Assembly (NCBI GenBank): GCA_964016985.1
Contig: OZ024824.1
Span: 45,677,168 to 45,741,167 of the forward strand
Direction: 5' to 3'
From: Anodontia alba
Lineage: Eukaryota > Mollusca > Bivalvia > Lucinida > Lucinidae
DNA length: 64,000 bases
A model generated the notes under the pieces. That model worked only from the letters and a program-made list of their open reading frames with translations, made no database searches and was not told the origin of the DNA. Positions 11,316-22,199 of the stretch are shown one piece after another. A program made the translations under genes and the position numbers. Positions within the stretch are counted from its first letter, which is position 1. Every line of letters begins with the position of its first letter.

Positions 11316-11560
11316 ATGGGCCGCTCTATGCGAAAACGTGTCTTCGGGTAAATGCGGACAGCTAAGGCCCAGATCAGCCTGCACATCCGCACACTCTGAT
11401 CAGGGCCTTCGATGTCTGCTAATAGAATCATTGGATATAGATATAGAATGTATCAATTGAGCGCAAATGCCCGGATGAGAATTTGGGCATGAGCGAGATG
11501 AATCTGAACCGGGGCATTTTGCAAATTTTCGAAGACAGCTTTTCGCTTGACGCGGCCCAT
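11316..11560. mobile_element. ATGGGCCGC element with GCGGACA hairpin (copy 1)
   Basis: Ends ATGGGCCGC...GTGTCTTCG and CGAAGACAG...GCGGCCCAT form inverted termini. Off-centre is the hairpin 11354-11419 (GCGGACAG...GGCC-CAGATCAGCCTGC / CTGATCAGGGCC...GTCTGC). A direct repeat of 17 bp flanks it. The second copy is at 54745-54976. Confidence 0.7.
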
Positions 11561-11586
11561 ATGAAATACCGAATAAATGTAGAGAT

Positions 11587-11590
<4 letters not shown>

Positions 11591-11684
<94 letters not shown>

Positions 11685-11690
11685 TATAAA
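11591..11690. repeat. (TA)n microsatellite, ~100 bp
   Basis: Nearly pure TA. Reading frames through it on both strands are artefacts. Confidence 0.95.
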
Positions 11691-12503
11691 CTGATTGTCA
11701 ACATGTTGGTTTCAGGCTTCTATTCTGTATTTATGCCAATCATTTATGGAAAATTCCGGCCTTCAATAGAATGCAAATGCCGGTATTTCTAGCGTCTGTC
11801 ATAAACCTGTAAAATAAAAACTATATATAAACAAATACTCAAAACTTAAGATAACAAGTCTTGTTATTCCAAAATTTATGAAGGCTACGAATGAAAAGCT
11901 CGGCACTGATATGTAATGATATCATCTCAGATCAGTGTTATTGTTTTAACACACATCGTATGGCACCTTTCGGTTTTACTGCACAAAAACTCACTAAGAT
12001 ACTAACCGATTATACGATAAGTGAGCGGTAAGGATTCGTTGAGCGCAGTAAGAAACTCGTTTATCATGTAAAAAGATTAGATTTAGCTGCTTTCGAATAA
12101 TTTGTTCAGGAACAAACGTCAGATTGAGCGTAGATAATAGCAGCAATCTACTTTATTCTACCGTTTCATGTCGATGGCGGCCATTTTGAATTTCAGTCGC
12201 GCATGTCTATGACACGTGGCGCCATCTTGGGAATTATCTGTCGCGATCCAAAGTAACACTTACAAATAACCTATGCTTCAATGAAAAATTGCAGATTGTT
12301 TTATCTTTAATTTATGACACTTTCCTTGCAAGAAAACTTCTTTTTTCATGAAGAAATAACAGCCTATTATATGATGTTCTCTCTTTTCGGTGCTAATTAA
12401 TCTCAGCGTCTTCTAAAGACCACCGGTTAAAAATGACATTGTTAACCGTCGTATGATTTTAGTGCCAAGAATAGTCATATATAGATTTGCATTTCCAGCA
12501 GCT
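11691..12503. other. Unassigned DNA
   Basis: No gene or known repeat recognised. GATGGCGGCCATTTT at about 12174-12188 is a lone YY1-like site outside the arrays. Confidence 0.35.
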
Positions 12504-12893
12504 TTATTTCCAGCAACTTTCCATACCACAACCACACATTCTGTCCTGGGCCATCGGTAGTGTACTGGGTATAGAGACGTAAACGGCTACGTTTTTAATA
12601 ACAAGTCGCTTTATACATTTTTCATATTTGTGAACCAAAAAGGCAACTTTACAGAAAAGATGGTGTTTGCCAATATGTCCTTTCAAGCGCTGTTGACGAT
12701 ATCTTCTGTTCTGAAAACAAGAAAACCCTGTGTCACGGCAACAACTAGTAGTAACACGCTGTTTTATTTGACTTTGTGTAACTAATTTAATACTAACGGC
12801 ATGTATTTTGGTCAATTTCTGAGAACATTGCATACAGTAACAGAAAAGCTCGCGCACGTTCTGGTCGATGATTCTACGGAAATTACGATGCAT
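12504..12893 (-). other. Open frame of 129 codons, coding status unproved
   Basis: The only fair-sized open frame in the repeat-poor 11.7-13.2 kb stretch. The predicted product is basic and cysteine-containing (CxxC-like pairs near residues 18-23, a CC pair near 51, and CGCGMESC near the end), with no signal peptide or recognisable domain. A TATATA word lies about 28 bp before its first codon on the minus strand. It could be an exon of an unknown gene or chance; I do not assign a function. Confidence 0.15.
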
Positions 12894-12920
12894 TGAAGAA
12901 CTGATAATGGTGACATTGAG

Positions 12921-13165
12921 CTATATATAAACCGCGATGCCTGTTTGTGTGTGTGCTGACATTAGCGTGCCTATCCTGTTGCGCTAGCATTCGGCTTAAA
13001 TCTATGTCGGATCGTTATTGACCGGCGCGGTAATCGCGCCGGTTTCTTAATAAAGCTTTGGAATTTTTATATTGGTAGACTATTCGATTAGCTCACTAAG
13101 GACTTTTTATATTTGTCAGGATCGTCGTTGTGTGACGATCCCGGTAAATATAAAAAAAAAATCTT
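12921..13165 (+). other. TATA word, two hairpins and a polyadenylation word
   Basis: CTATATATAA at 12921-12930 is followed by a perfect 9-bp stem ACCGGCGCG/CGCGCCGGT (13021-13043, 5-nt loop), then AATAAA at 13049-13054. A second hairpin GGATCGTC/GACGATCC lies inside paired A/T runs at about 13102-13165. This could be a small transcript or two tiny fold-back repeats; nothing here decides. Confidence 0.25.
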
Positions 13166-13684
13166 ACAACAAACTGGGTTATAAACAGATTAATGTCTAT
13201 TTTATTTTCATTTCAACCAAGAAATTTCATAAAACTTAATAAAAGCAAATATTGAAGAATCACATTGCTGTTCTTGTTTACCTGTTACATGGAAAATTTA
13301 TTAAACTTTAGTATACCATTGTCCCATATCTCTATGAAAAGTTTGCTTTCCTGTATAAATATACCCTTTTCAACAGTGGATTGCTATATAAGAAAGAATT
13401 TGCACCCCCCCCCCCCCACACACACACCTCCCCTTGCCGACGGGGAGCAAAGTATCCTCTTAGAGTTGACTGACTCCCTTTCAGAAGGAAACATTTCTCG
13501 GGATATAAACAGCACAGACCCAGACCAGGTAAAACACTCTCCCTGTCTGATCAGAGTACTCACTGTACAAATAGACAATGTGCGCTTTGTCTAGAGAAAA
13601 GTTTCTTCAAGGCTAATGTAAACAGTGAAGACCCTGATCAGACAGTGAAGGCCATGATCAGCTTACGTTGATAGCAATATTTAA
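13166..13684. other. Unassigned DNA with decayed AACAGTG/GATCAG hairpin pieces
   Basis: Fragments at about 13505-13580 and 13615-13665 resemble halves of the GCAAACAGTG hairpin family. C-run at 13406-13417. A G-run begins at 13688 inside the next feature. Confidence 0.4.
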
Positions 13685-13889
13685 GGGTGGGGGGGGGGGG
13701 GGGGTAACTCTGTCAAAATGTTTTGGTTCCCTTCTGAAAAGGGATCTATTCTAAAAGGAAAGAATTTGCTCCTTTTAGAGCAGATCCCTTTTCAGAAGGG
13801 GACTGATGTATAGGAACGCAAATAGGAATTAACAAAAGTTATCCCCCTTGTAAAAATGGCAGAAAATATACAAAGTGTATTAAGTACCC
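13685..13889. mobile_element. TTAA element, GGGAGACAACT family (copy 2)
   Basis: TTAA at 13681-13684 and again at 13890-13893. Ends GGGTG.../...GTACCC; hairpin core with AAGGAAAGAATTTGCTCC, CTTTTAGAGCAGATCCC and AAGGGGACT. Contains an expanded G-run of about 17 at 13688-13704. Confidence 0.8.
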
Positions 13890-14416
13890 TTAAACAACGA
13901 TGGATGGTTTGAAGTGTGTCAGACACGAGCAACAAAAGGGATCAATTTATAGACAGAATCAGAATCACTATGGATGTTTTTATTAATTTTATTTCTCTCT
14001 TCAAAGATTTCAACATAATGCAGTTCGAATCAAAGGGCTGCTATAGAAATTAAACTGATTTCTTTCTCTCTCTAACGAAGATCTGAAGACAAATAATAAT
14101 TCTCACATCTGGGAATCCGTTCAGAACTCATCAATGGGTAAACGAAGCAAAAAGCGAATCGCAACATATAGCATGGATTAAATACCTCCCAATTAGTGGT
14201 ATAATAAACTGGAATTATTTTCTGACATTTCCGTAAAGGCGGCCGACTGACAGATCAGCTGCGAGTGACAGTCAATGTCGCACACCACAGATCTGGTAAA
14301 ATAGTAAATATCATGTTTATTTTACGCATGGGTCGCACAGAATATCTTCTACTCACTTCCATCATTCCAATGCACCTGGATAAGAACTTCGAGACAATAT
14401 ATATTTGACTGTTTAA

Positions 14417-14636
14417 CCCATTTATGCCTAGTGTCCCATAAAAGGGGCATTTGAGAACAGTGTAGACCCAGATCAGACGCCGCAGAACGCGGCTTCTGAT
14501 TAGGGCCTACGCTGTTTGCATTAAGTACAGGAATTTCTGTAAAAACACAGTAATAAAAAAACATCAGACACCCCTTTTACTGAAAATGGACCGGTCCAAA
14601 GAGTTAAGGTAGAAGAGTCCACTCGGCATAAATGGG
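14417..14636. mobile_element. TTAA element, CCCATTTATGCC ends, GCAAACAG core (copy 1)
   Basis: TTAA at 14413-14416 and 14637-14640 flank perfect ends CCCATTTATGCC / GGCATAAATGGG. Inside is an AACAGTGTAGACCC...GCTGTTTGC hairpin with CAGATCAGACGCCGC. Length 220 bp, equal to the copy at 22945. The right TTAA also starts the next element. Confidence 0.85.
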
Positions 14637-14640
14637 TTAA

Positions 14641-14880
14641 GGTGAATGGCTACTCTTTCATGGGGAGACAACTCTGTTGAAATGGGACTTTGCTTCGCTT
14701 CTGAAAAGGGGTCTACTCTAAAAGAAAGAATTTGCTCCCCTCGGGAGCAAATTCTTTTCTTTTAAAGCTGACCCCTTTTCAGAAGGGACCAAAGGTGTTC
14801 ATGAAAGCAAACAGAAAGTCACAATGGTTGTTTCTCTTGTAAAAAAAAATCGCGGAAAACTACCAAACTACCAAAGGTGA
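14641..14880. mobile_element. TTAA element, GGGAGACAACT family (copy 3)
   Basis: Begins directly at the TTAA (14637-14640) that ends the previous element. Near-perfect hairpin CTTCTGAAAAGGGGTCTACT ... GACCCCTTTTCAGAAG at about 14697-14788. The right end is uncertain. Confidence 0.7.
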
Positions 14881-14924
14881 TCATTCTGATCTGAAAGTAT
14901 TTGCCTACCTCCTCAAAGGCGGTT

Positions 14925-14955
<31 letters not shown>

Positions 14956-15276
14956 CTCCCGGAAACAAAGTCTTTCTTAAATAACTCCATCTGAAAAACG
15001 GTAACCCATTTCTCTGCCTCATTGCATGGTCGCCCTTTGAAGAGGTAAACGATGTTTTCTCTTGGAAATGTATCCATGTAACTAAAGCTCATAAAGCCCC
15101 TTGCCTCACAATATAGAAGTTTACAAACCCAGATGAGACGTCGAAGAATGAGGCATCGGATCATGGTCTGCATTGTTTGCCATTAAATTGAACGAAAGAG
15201 ATATTAACCATCTCCCTTTACCAACATGGTGTAAACATAATGGTTAAAAGTAATTATTATATTAAATTTTACCCTT
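14881..15276. other. Spacer with poly-A and a decayed hairpin piece
   Basis: A-run 14931-14954. 'aaacccagatgagacg' at about 15125 through CATTGTTTGCC at 15180 is a degraded GCAAACAG-type hairpin. Confidence 0.4.
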
Positions 15277-15412
15277 AAAGGTGCCAAGCTATAACCTGTA
15301 GCAGACGACAGTCTATTTTTTAATAACTTTTCCTGAGAACATACAGTTGATATTTTATGTGAATCGTCTGCTAGGCTGTCGTGTGCTACAATTCTGCTTG
15401 GCGTTTTAAGGA
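15277..15412. mobile_element. CAGACGAC element (copy 1, short form)
   Basis: Ends CCTTAAAGGTGCCAAG / CTTGGCGTTTTAAGG enclose GTAGCAGACGAC...TCGTCTGCTA. This matches the longer copies at 34063, 43605, 53245, 59602, 60511 and 61525, which use TTAA targets. Confidence 0.65.
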
Positions 15413-15680
15413 TGAAGGGTCTGACTGTCGATGTCTATTGTCTATTGACTTGCTTGAGCAGAGCTCAGATTGCAAATGAAGAGTAGGTTACCCGTAACCT
15501 TTTACTACATTTTGGCAGAGTCGACTACCTTAAGAATCCTAAACATTCGGGTATCTTAACAGCTAACCATACGTATTCTAAAATTCGAACAAATTAAATA
15601 TGGATATACCCCCAAAAAAGAAGGTCACAGTCACCGTTAATTACATGAATACATTACATGACTACATAAAACAGCACGTC
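15413..15680. other. Unassigned spacer
   Basis: No gene or repeat recognised. Confidence 0.35.
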
Positions 15681-15960
15681 CATTACGAAAACATGCCTAT
15701 TCAAATATATAGAAAATTTCACCTCCAAAAATTGAAAAATTTCAGATAAAAAAAACTCTGATATTTTTTCATACTTTTGCTCAAAACATAGATTGTGGGT
15801 ACTCGTTAGAACCGCCTCGGCGAGGCGGTTCTAACGAGTACTCACAATCTGTGTTTTGAGCAAAAATAAGAAAACTAATGTATACCCATGTAAACCCCAG
15901 TTTTACTATATAAAAGTGGGGTTTAAGGGGTCAAAACTATATAGGCGTGTTTTCGTGATG
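15681..15960 (+). mobile_element. CATTACGAAAACATGCC palindromic element (copy 1)
   Basis: Ends CATTACGAAAACATGCCTAT / ATAGGCGTGTTTTCGTGATG. At its centre is a nearly perfect palindrome CTCGTTAGAACCGCCTCG-G-CGAGGCGG... with one unpaired base, plus an AAACCCCAGTTTTACTATAT block paired with its own complement. Copies at 18129 (reverse), 20543, 20985, 38642 and 50825 (reverse). Confidence 0.85.
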
Positions 15961-16130
15961 GTTGTAAACAGAACATCCAAACGAAGACATAAGAGAGAAA
16001 CGAAGCGAAAGGGCAACAGTTCTAAGTACTACCTTAGAATTAGAACGGTCAAAAGTAAAACTGCTTTGACGAGACGGTCGCTGTTTAACCTGATTCTACG
16101 GATATTATTTTGATAACCTGATAGTACGTT

Positions 16131-16400
16131 TAATCAAAGCACTGACAGCACTGGTTTAGGATGGGAAAATGGTCCTGAAAAGAGTCTTAAGGCAGTTTCA
16201 TTTAACCTTTAACTTCCTATAATTTAAGCAAACAGTGTAGATCCTGATCAGACGCCGCGTTCTGCGGCGTCTGATTTGGGTCTGCACTGTTTGCCAATGT
16301 CCCAGTCCAGGTTTTACAAATAACCCTCTGTAAAAAAATACTCTGACGTCACAGCGACAAGAATATCGCGACTACAAATAACCGTAACCGTTACCTGGAT
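16131..16400 (+). mobile_element. AATCAAAGCACTGACAGCAC repeat with GCAAACAG hairpin (copy 1)
   Basis: The hairpin 16229-16294 (GCAAACAGTGTAGATCC... / ...CTGCACTGTTTGC) has a loop-less CGCCGCG-TTCT-GCGGCG centre. Flanks ('cttaaggcagtttcattta' on one side, GACGTCACAGCGACA on the other) recur in reverse complement at 53740-53970, so the repeat is longer than the hairpin. Confidence 0.75.
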
Positions 16401-16929
16401 ATCTTCAAACGCGGGGTTTGATTACATTGGTCAAGGATAATCACGTGGACAACTATTAAGGAAATTTTGGCGTTTGTATACTGTGGCTTGATTGTAAACA
16501 ATCGACATAAAAATGGAAAACATTGATCAATCTGATAGGGGCATTTTGATGTGGGTCTATACTCTTTGCTTTGGTATGGCATAACATTATCCAAAGTATT
16601 CCGAAATTAACTGTTTACCGTACATTTCCTAAAACAGAATGAATCCGTTTTCGCTACTTTGCAATATGTCCAAAGAAAGCTGTCTGAATATCAAGAATGC
16701 CGACCCTGTTCTACTTTGATCTGGCTACATTGTTTCCTCATACATGTATTTTGGAATTTTTCCTTCTTCATTTTATGATAGCATTACCAAACGGGATCAG
16801 ATGGCTCAGGGTGGCGGAATAAACCATTTAGACTAATTATACAGAGCCGAATCTATATAGGGTTCAATTCTATTAGAAAAGAGAATTTTGTCATCATTAT
16901 GGCAAAATATCTATGTAAAATGTCAACTA
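16401..16929. other. Unassigned DNA
   Basis: No gene or repeat recognised. Confidence 0.35.
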
Positions 16930-17242
16930 TTAGCCATAATGCTAGATAAGTGATTTTAACCAGAAATACGGATTTTTCTCATTTCTACACAAAAGTATTG
17001 ATTTATTGGAAATATTTTTCTCATTTCTGCACAAAAAATATGGATTCTCATTAGAAGTTCTTCTACGTTTTCGGGAAGCATCAGAAAAATGTTTACCTTG
17101 ATACCCCTCTTATCTGGAGTATTGTAACCCACGCTATTTTCACCATATAATATGGGAAATGAGCAAAAGTTTGGAATAACTACATTTAAGACAGATTTAT
17201 AAAATATGAAAGGTTGCTGGCAGTAACAAATTTTAAAAACAC

Positions 17243-17596
17243 TGGGCCCATTTGTTCAAAACTAACGATGTCGTTAGTTAACGTATCACTAAAACTTTGA
17301 TCATTAAATATCCCAGCTAGCATTCTTTATAAATCTATAGCGGGCCGTTATCGGCCCGTCAGGGTAGCTGACGGGCCGATAACGGCCCGCTATAGATTTA
17401 TAAAGAATGCTTACTGGGATGGCATATACAATATTTTTGCTGAAAAAATGTGAATAGCTTTTGCATTTGCAAAAGCTGTTCACATTTTTTTTTCAGTAAA
17501 AAGACCTGTGAATTAGATATTGTACTTACAAGAACAGTTAACATTTTGACCACTAGCGAACTCGTTAAGCTAACGATGCTTTGAACAACTGAGGCC
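17243..17596. mobile_element. GGGCCCAGTTGTTCAAA palindromic element (copy 1)
   Basis: Outer ends GGGCCCATTTGTTCAAAACT and TTTGAACAACTGAGGCC, followed inward by ACGATGTCGTTAGTTAACG / CGAACTCGTTAAGC blocks. An inner hairpin lies at 17437-17501 (TGCTGAAAAAATGTGAATAG / TTCACATTTTTTTTCAG). Interrupted by a CCCAGC element. Copies at 26371 and 48447. Confidence 0.85.
17312..17418. mobile_element. CCCAGC element nested in the element above
   Basis: 107 bp, from CCCAGCTAGCATTCTTTAT to ATAAAGAATGCTTACTGGG, with a near-perfect GCGGGCCGTTATCGGCCCGT hairpin inside. AT at 17310-17311 and 17419-17420 is the 2-bp target duplication: the sister element at 48447 keeps the uninterrupted site (ATTAAATATGGCATAT). 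Confidence 0.9.
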
Positions 17597-17951
17597 TGGT
17601 TTAAAAACCTGCAAAATACTGTAAATCCTGCTAATACTGTAGACCCTACATACCCCATTTTCTCTATACATTATGAGGTAATATGGAGGTATGCAATACA
17701 CAGACTTATTAACGTAACGTGTCAGCAACATGTGCAGGTATGGCTTTAGAATGTTAAGGAAGACGTTTTGTAATGTTTGTTTACACATCTGTTAGCTTAT
17801 AAAAAATGAGATATCAATAAATCAGAGACGTTATATGCCACAATGCTAGTATATCATAATGCCAACATATAATCTGGAAACCTGGACAAACTCAATCTCG
17901 TTTTGACTGTTTAAGAGTGGTTGGTTGCATTTCGTAGATTATTTGCCACTT

Positions 17952-18478
17952 TTCACAAGGGAGACAATTTTGATAGGATTGTCTCCCCCTGAAAGTGTAA
18001 CAAATCCCGTAAAATAGAATGCAAGGCAACTCTAACGAAATTGGTTTTGTCACACTTGGTGTTGCTACAAAAAGGATCTACTCTATAAGAAATAATTTGC
18101 TCCCCTTCCTGTTAGAGTAGACTCCTTTCATCACGAAAACATGCCTATATAATGTTGACCCCTTTAAACCCTCGCTTAAACCCCACTTTCATATAGTAAA
18201 ACTGGGGTTTACAGGGGTATACATTATTTTTCTTATTTCTGCTCAAAAACAAAGATTGTGAGTACTTGTTAGAACCGCCTCGCCGAGGCGGTTCTAACAA
18301 GTACCGACAATCTATGTTTTGAGCAGAAACATGAAAAATATCAGAATTTTTATCTGAAAATTAGCATTTTTGTAGTGGTAAAATTTTCAGTATATTTGAA
18401 TACGATTGTTTTCGTAATGTTCAGATGGGATCAGGAAAGCAAACAGAAAGTCACAAAAGTTGTCTCCCCTGTAAAAAA
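17952..18478. mobile_element. TTAA element, GGGAGACAACT family (copy 4), interrupted
   Basis: Left part with AAGGGAGACAATTTTG, AAATAATTTGCTCCCCTTCC and GAGTAGACTCC (to 18128). Right part resumes at 18420 with CAGATGGGATCAGGAAAGC and AAAGTTGTCTCCCC. The break is the CATTACG element at 18129-18419. Confidence 0.75.
18129..18419 (-). mobile_element. CATTACGAAAACATGCC palindromic element (copy 2), nested
   Basis: Reverse copy, CATCACG...CGTAATG, inserted in the preceding element. Its centre reads ACTTGTTAGAACCGCCTCG / CGAGGCGGTTCTAACAAGT: relative to copy 1 both arms changed together (C to T and G to A). Confidence 0.85.
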
Positions 18479-19129
18479 AAAAAAAAAAAAAAAAAAAAGA
18501 TCTACAAGTATTTGTATTTGTCCCTCTCCTAAAAAGGTGCTACTCTTAAAGACAAAAAAAAATCCCGTGAGATCTTTTTTTTACGTAAAAGAATACCTCC
18601 GTTCTTACCTTTGTAATTCTGTAAACGGCTAATGATTGTAAGTGATAAATGATCATAGCTCTTTGTTGTTTTATCGTTTAGTATATTTCTTTCTCTAACG
18701 TGCAAATGCCCTTTTGCTTTTTCGAACTCGAAAACACAAGAAATTGCATTATTCTTATATGTTGTAAGATTTCAAGTTTCGATGTATGGGGTCCTGTTTA
18801 ACACAAGACTAACCATGCAACTGTCGGAGATAGGAACTTCTTACAGCGACGTCTTGTGGAGAGAACAATTACTGGAGATAGAAGGGCAGAAAATAGACGC
18901 TAAACAGCATTATATATCATCGCTGATAGACTAAATGTTTGAAATAACACATTTTTCATAATTATGCATGCATGTTATCCAGAAAGGAGCGTGATTTTTT
19001 TTCATGGTACGCATCGTGAGATGCTCTCATAGAAATATGATGATAACTTTGTGTTTTACGTCCCTTTCAATGTTATTTAAAGCATATCGAGACGATGAAA
19101 GGGTGACAATGAAAGGCTCCGCAATGTTA
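18479..19129. other. Unassigned DNA
   Basis: A-run at 18474-18498; otherwise nothing recognised. Confidence 0.35.
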
Positions 19130-19215
19130 TACGTACAGACTGGAGCTAAATTCCAGCGTTGGGATCCGAAGTCGGGAACGCTAAGCACTCGGCCACCCAG
19201 AACTTCTCTCACGGA
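19130..19215 (-). repeat. tRNA-Ser-like remnant, possible SINE head
   Basis: On the minus strand GGTGGCCGAGTGCTTAGCG resembles the D-arm and A box of serine-type tRNAs. Downstream CTGGA-ATTTAGC-TCCAG can form a T-arm-like stem, but its loop lacks the TTCRA consensus. Not a working tRNA gene. Confidence 0.35.
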
Positions 19216-19261
19216 AATGTTCGGTTCGGTTCGGGAACCTTCGGGGTCTCCAGTCTTCAAT

Positions 19262-19350
19262 GGGTTAGAGTAGACCCCTTTTCAGAAGGGTCTTGATGTG
19301 CAGGAAAGCGAAGAGAAGTGTCAAAACTTGCCTCCCATGTCAAAATGGCG
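19262..19350. mobile_element. TTAA element, GGGAGACAACT family (copy 6), right half only
   Basis: GAGTAGACCCCTTTTCAGAA, GCAGGAAAGCGAAGAGAAG and a degraded GTTGTCTCCC ('cttgcctcccatg') match the right arm of the family; the left half is missing. Confidence 0.55.
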
Positions 19351-20049
19351 GAAGTTCAACCAAGTGTCTCTAGTCACCTTAAGGTATTCTCTGATATATA
19401 TACTAAAGTTACCAGTTATTACGACACCGGGAAACAAAGGCGCACGGGTTTTCTTGTCCACATATGTCACAAAGGCAATGAGTTAAGCATCATCTCATTC
19501 AATCAGGGCACTTAAGCGTGCACACACATACTTACATAAGGTATAAAGCGATGACGCCTTTAGGACCTCGCAGGACACACAGTGTGTATTCAAACAGAGA
19601 TACGTGTTTGTCTTACAGAGATCCGTGTGTGTTTCCGTCCGTCTGTAATAAACATCTACTTACGAGGTAAGACACAAGTCCATCCGAGCACTCTTGTGTG
19701 TACATCCGAGCACACTATCTTTCCGAGGGCCAATTCGACTACTTATCGGGTTCCGGGTTATATTAACTCCTAATTGGACATACTGCCCGAAAACGAGGCA
19801 AAGGCGAAACGAGATCCAAATATTGGAGCTCGCTTTAACTTCGGAACTCGGACTGTATGTGTGCAAACTTATTTCGGACCTCGAAAGCTGGTTAAAACAG
19901 GTGCACACACATATACACACGCACGCTCGCGCGCGCGGCCGATAACAGGTATATTCTAGCTCGAGGCCTGGGCATCAGAATAGTCTTCTATTGTCAACAG
20001 GTTTTCATAAGTATTTATTCAAAACTTTCAGTTTTTATTGTTACCATAG
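19351..20049. other. Unassigned DNA
   Basis: CA/CG alternating purine-pyrimidine stretch at about 19905-19940. No gene seen. Confidence 0.35.
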
Positions 20050-20238
20050 CTCTAGATAAGATACTTTTTTCAATCAAAAAGTATTAATATTTTCCTCATT
20101 TCTCCATGAAAACATATGTTGTGGTACTTATTAGAAGCGCCTCGGCAAGGCACTTCTAATGGGTATTCACAAAATATGTTTCATGGAGGTATAAGAAAAA
20201 TATTAATCGGATGCCACCCCCACCCCTCTTATCTAGAA
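20050..20238. mobile_element. TCTAGATAAG palindromic element (copy 1)
   Basis: Outer CTAGATAAG / CTTATCTAG words and a strong hairpin CTCCATGAAAACATATGTTG ... TATGTTTCATGGAG (20102-20188). Its core AGAAGCGCCTCG/AAGGCACTTCT is related to the core of the CATTACG elements. Relatives at about 33377, 37224 and 49780. Confidence 0.7.
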
Positions 20239-20542
20239 TTATGATTAGCCTATTTAAAACTTAGTTTTAGTGCTGTTGTTTTTTTAATCGTGTTTTCTTT
20301 CAACGATACAGCGTATTAATTTGTAGTTATGAATAAGCTCATCAGGGCTCAAAATTCTTAGATCAAACAGTTTCGTACGATTAACATCGCACAGCTACCA
20401 AAATTTGTTGTAAACTTATACCTAATTATTATGTCAAACCCAAATATATGCATTTTTATTTTTACGGGTCTTTTTTTTTTTTTTTTTTCCTCAGCGTAGT
20501 TGAAGAGCGGTGCTTTGCACTTTTACTCGGGTAAATGCTTTG

Positions 20543-20821
20543 CATTACGAAAACACGCCTATTCAAATATATAGAAAATTTCACCCCCAAAAACTGAAAA
20601 TTTTCAGATACAAACACTCTGATATTTTTCATATTTCTGCTCAAAACATAGATTGTGGGTACTCGTTAGAACCGCCTCGGCGAGGCGGTTCTAACGGGTA
20701 CCCACAATATATGTTCTGAGCAGAAATAAGAAAAATAATGTACACCCCTGCAAACCCCAGTTTTACTATATAAAAGTGGGGTTTAATGGGGTCAGAATTA
20801 TATAGGCATGTTTTCGTGATG
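20543..20821 (+). mobile_element. CATTACGAAAACATGCC palindromic element (copy 3)
   Basis: 279 bp, CATTACGAAAACACGCCTAT...GCATGTTTTCGTGATG, with the intact CGCCTCG-G-CGAGGCG centre. Confidence 0.85.
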
Positions 20822-20984
20822 TTTTGGTATGACTACTTTGGCCTTCGGCTTGGCAAGCCAAGCCCAGGCCAAAAACTGTAAACCATTCTTCCAAAACTAA
20901 AGACTGAAGTTGCACGCAAAGCTTTTACGACGAAAAGTATTTATGGGGTAAGTTTTCTTTCGAGATATGTAAAGAACAACAAAT

Positions 20985-21263
20985 CATTAGGAAAACATGC
21001 CTATGTAAATATGTAAAAAATTTCACTTTCAAAAACTGAAAAATTTCAGATAAAAACCTCTGATATTTTTCATATATCTGCTAAAAACATAGATTGTGGG
21101 TACTCGTTAGAACCGCCTCGGCGAGGTGGTTCTAACGAGTACCCACAATCTATGTTTTTGAGCAGAAATAAGAAAAATAATGTATACCCCTGTAAACCCC
21201 AGTTTTACTATATAAAAGTGGGGTTTAAGGGGGTCAAAATTATATAGGCATGTTTTCGTGATG
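20985..21263 (+). mobile_element. CATTACGAAAACATGCC palindromic element (copy 4)
   Basis: 279 bp, same orientation as copy 3 and only 163 bp away. Left end altered to CATTAGGAAAACATGCC. Confidence 0.85.
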
Positions 21264-22131
21264 GAACTAAGTCGCGTAGTACATGAAGAGAATCGAACAG
21301 AAATATTGTTTCGGTGATTTTCTTGGACGAACCACCTCGTGAAATGTTGCTGTTTGTTTTTACCAATTCTGAACAAGTTATCTGTAGGAAAACAAACATT
21401 CAGTTTCTAATATTCTTCCTCATAGTTTTCTAGATGTTTAAATCGTAGTTAGTTCATATGTTGCAACCAAACCAAAGTGTATGCGACTGAAAATAATAAT
21501 AAAGTAAATTGAAAAACACGAATACTTGAATAAAATGCTTCAAGATACCAATGTGCAACGTCATTTGTACCAATAATTGTGGGATGAAAGCTAGTTTTTT
21601 GACAGGTGTTAAAGTCCAAAACCTTTCGCACACCTCCCAGAAACAAAAAAACAAAGCTGTATTATGAAGCGATTATCCGAAAGAAAATAATCAAACATTA
21701 GTCTCTTTATTTTCGAACATGCTTTTTAAATCAGTCACTTAAGCGAATGATGGATGTAGATAATAAACCTAAACTGACGCAGATTGAAATAAAGCCGAGA
21801 ATATTAAATGTAACCTAAGTTTCAATAAAACTGTTCTAAAAAGCTTTTGAAGTTCGAGAATTATTTGTACTAGCCAACGATTATATAACTTGCTGTAGAG
21901 TATTTCCTTATTCATTTGAAGTGCCACTCTTATGCTATTCCCGAAGTATGTTCAAGAGATACAACACACAAAGAAGTCAAAGGCATTATCAACGTATGAT
22001 CGGCACATGAAAAAACCTAATGGTTTTCCGGTTTATGGTTCGTCAAATGCGCGTGCGCAGTCCCCTATTTGGGCTGCAGACATGGATTTTTTTTCTGCCT
22101 GAAGCTACCTCAAGGTCTCTACTACATGTCT
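21264..22131. other. Unassigned AT-rich DNA
   Basis: No gene or repeat recognised. Confidence 0.35.
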
Positions 22132-22199
22132 GCGAACAGCAAAGGCTCTGGTGAGGCTGCGCTTATGCGCAGCCTCACCTGAGCCTTTGCTGGTCGCAT
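22132..22199. repeat. GCGAACAGCAAAGGCT hairpin
   Basis: GCGAACAGCAAAGGCTC...GGTGAGGCTGCGC-TTAT-GCGCAGCCTCACC...GAGCCTTTGCTGGTCGC: strong stem with a 4-nt loop. Of the same general type as 25294-25347 and 54785-54850. Confidence 0.8.

Larger units (their letters stand above)
16930..17800. repeat. Interspersed repeat split by a GGGCCCAGTTG element (copy 1)
   Basis: 'CTCTTATCTGG', ATATAATATGGGAAATGAG, 'tttaagacagatttat' and, after the insertion at 17243-17596, 'ataccccattttctctata', TTAACGTAACG and 'tcagcaac' occur in the same order at 33340-33880. The two copies therefore show where each later insertion landed. Confidence 0.6.

Noticed and set aside
13021..13043. Histone-type 3' stem-loop
   Set aside because: Stem and loop sequences do not match the histone consensus, and no histone gene is near.
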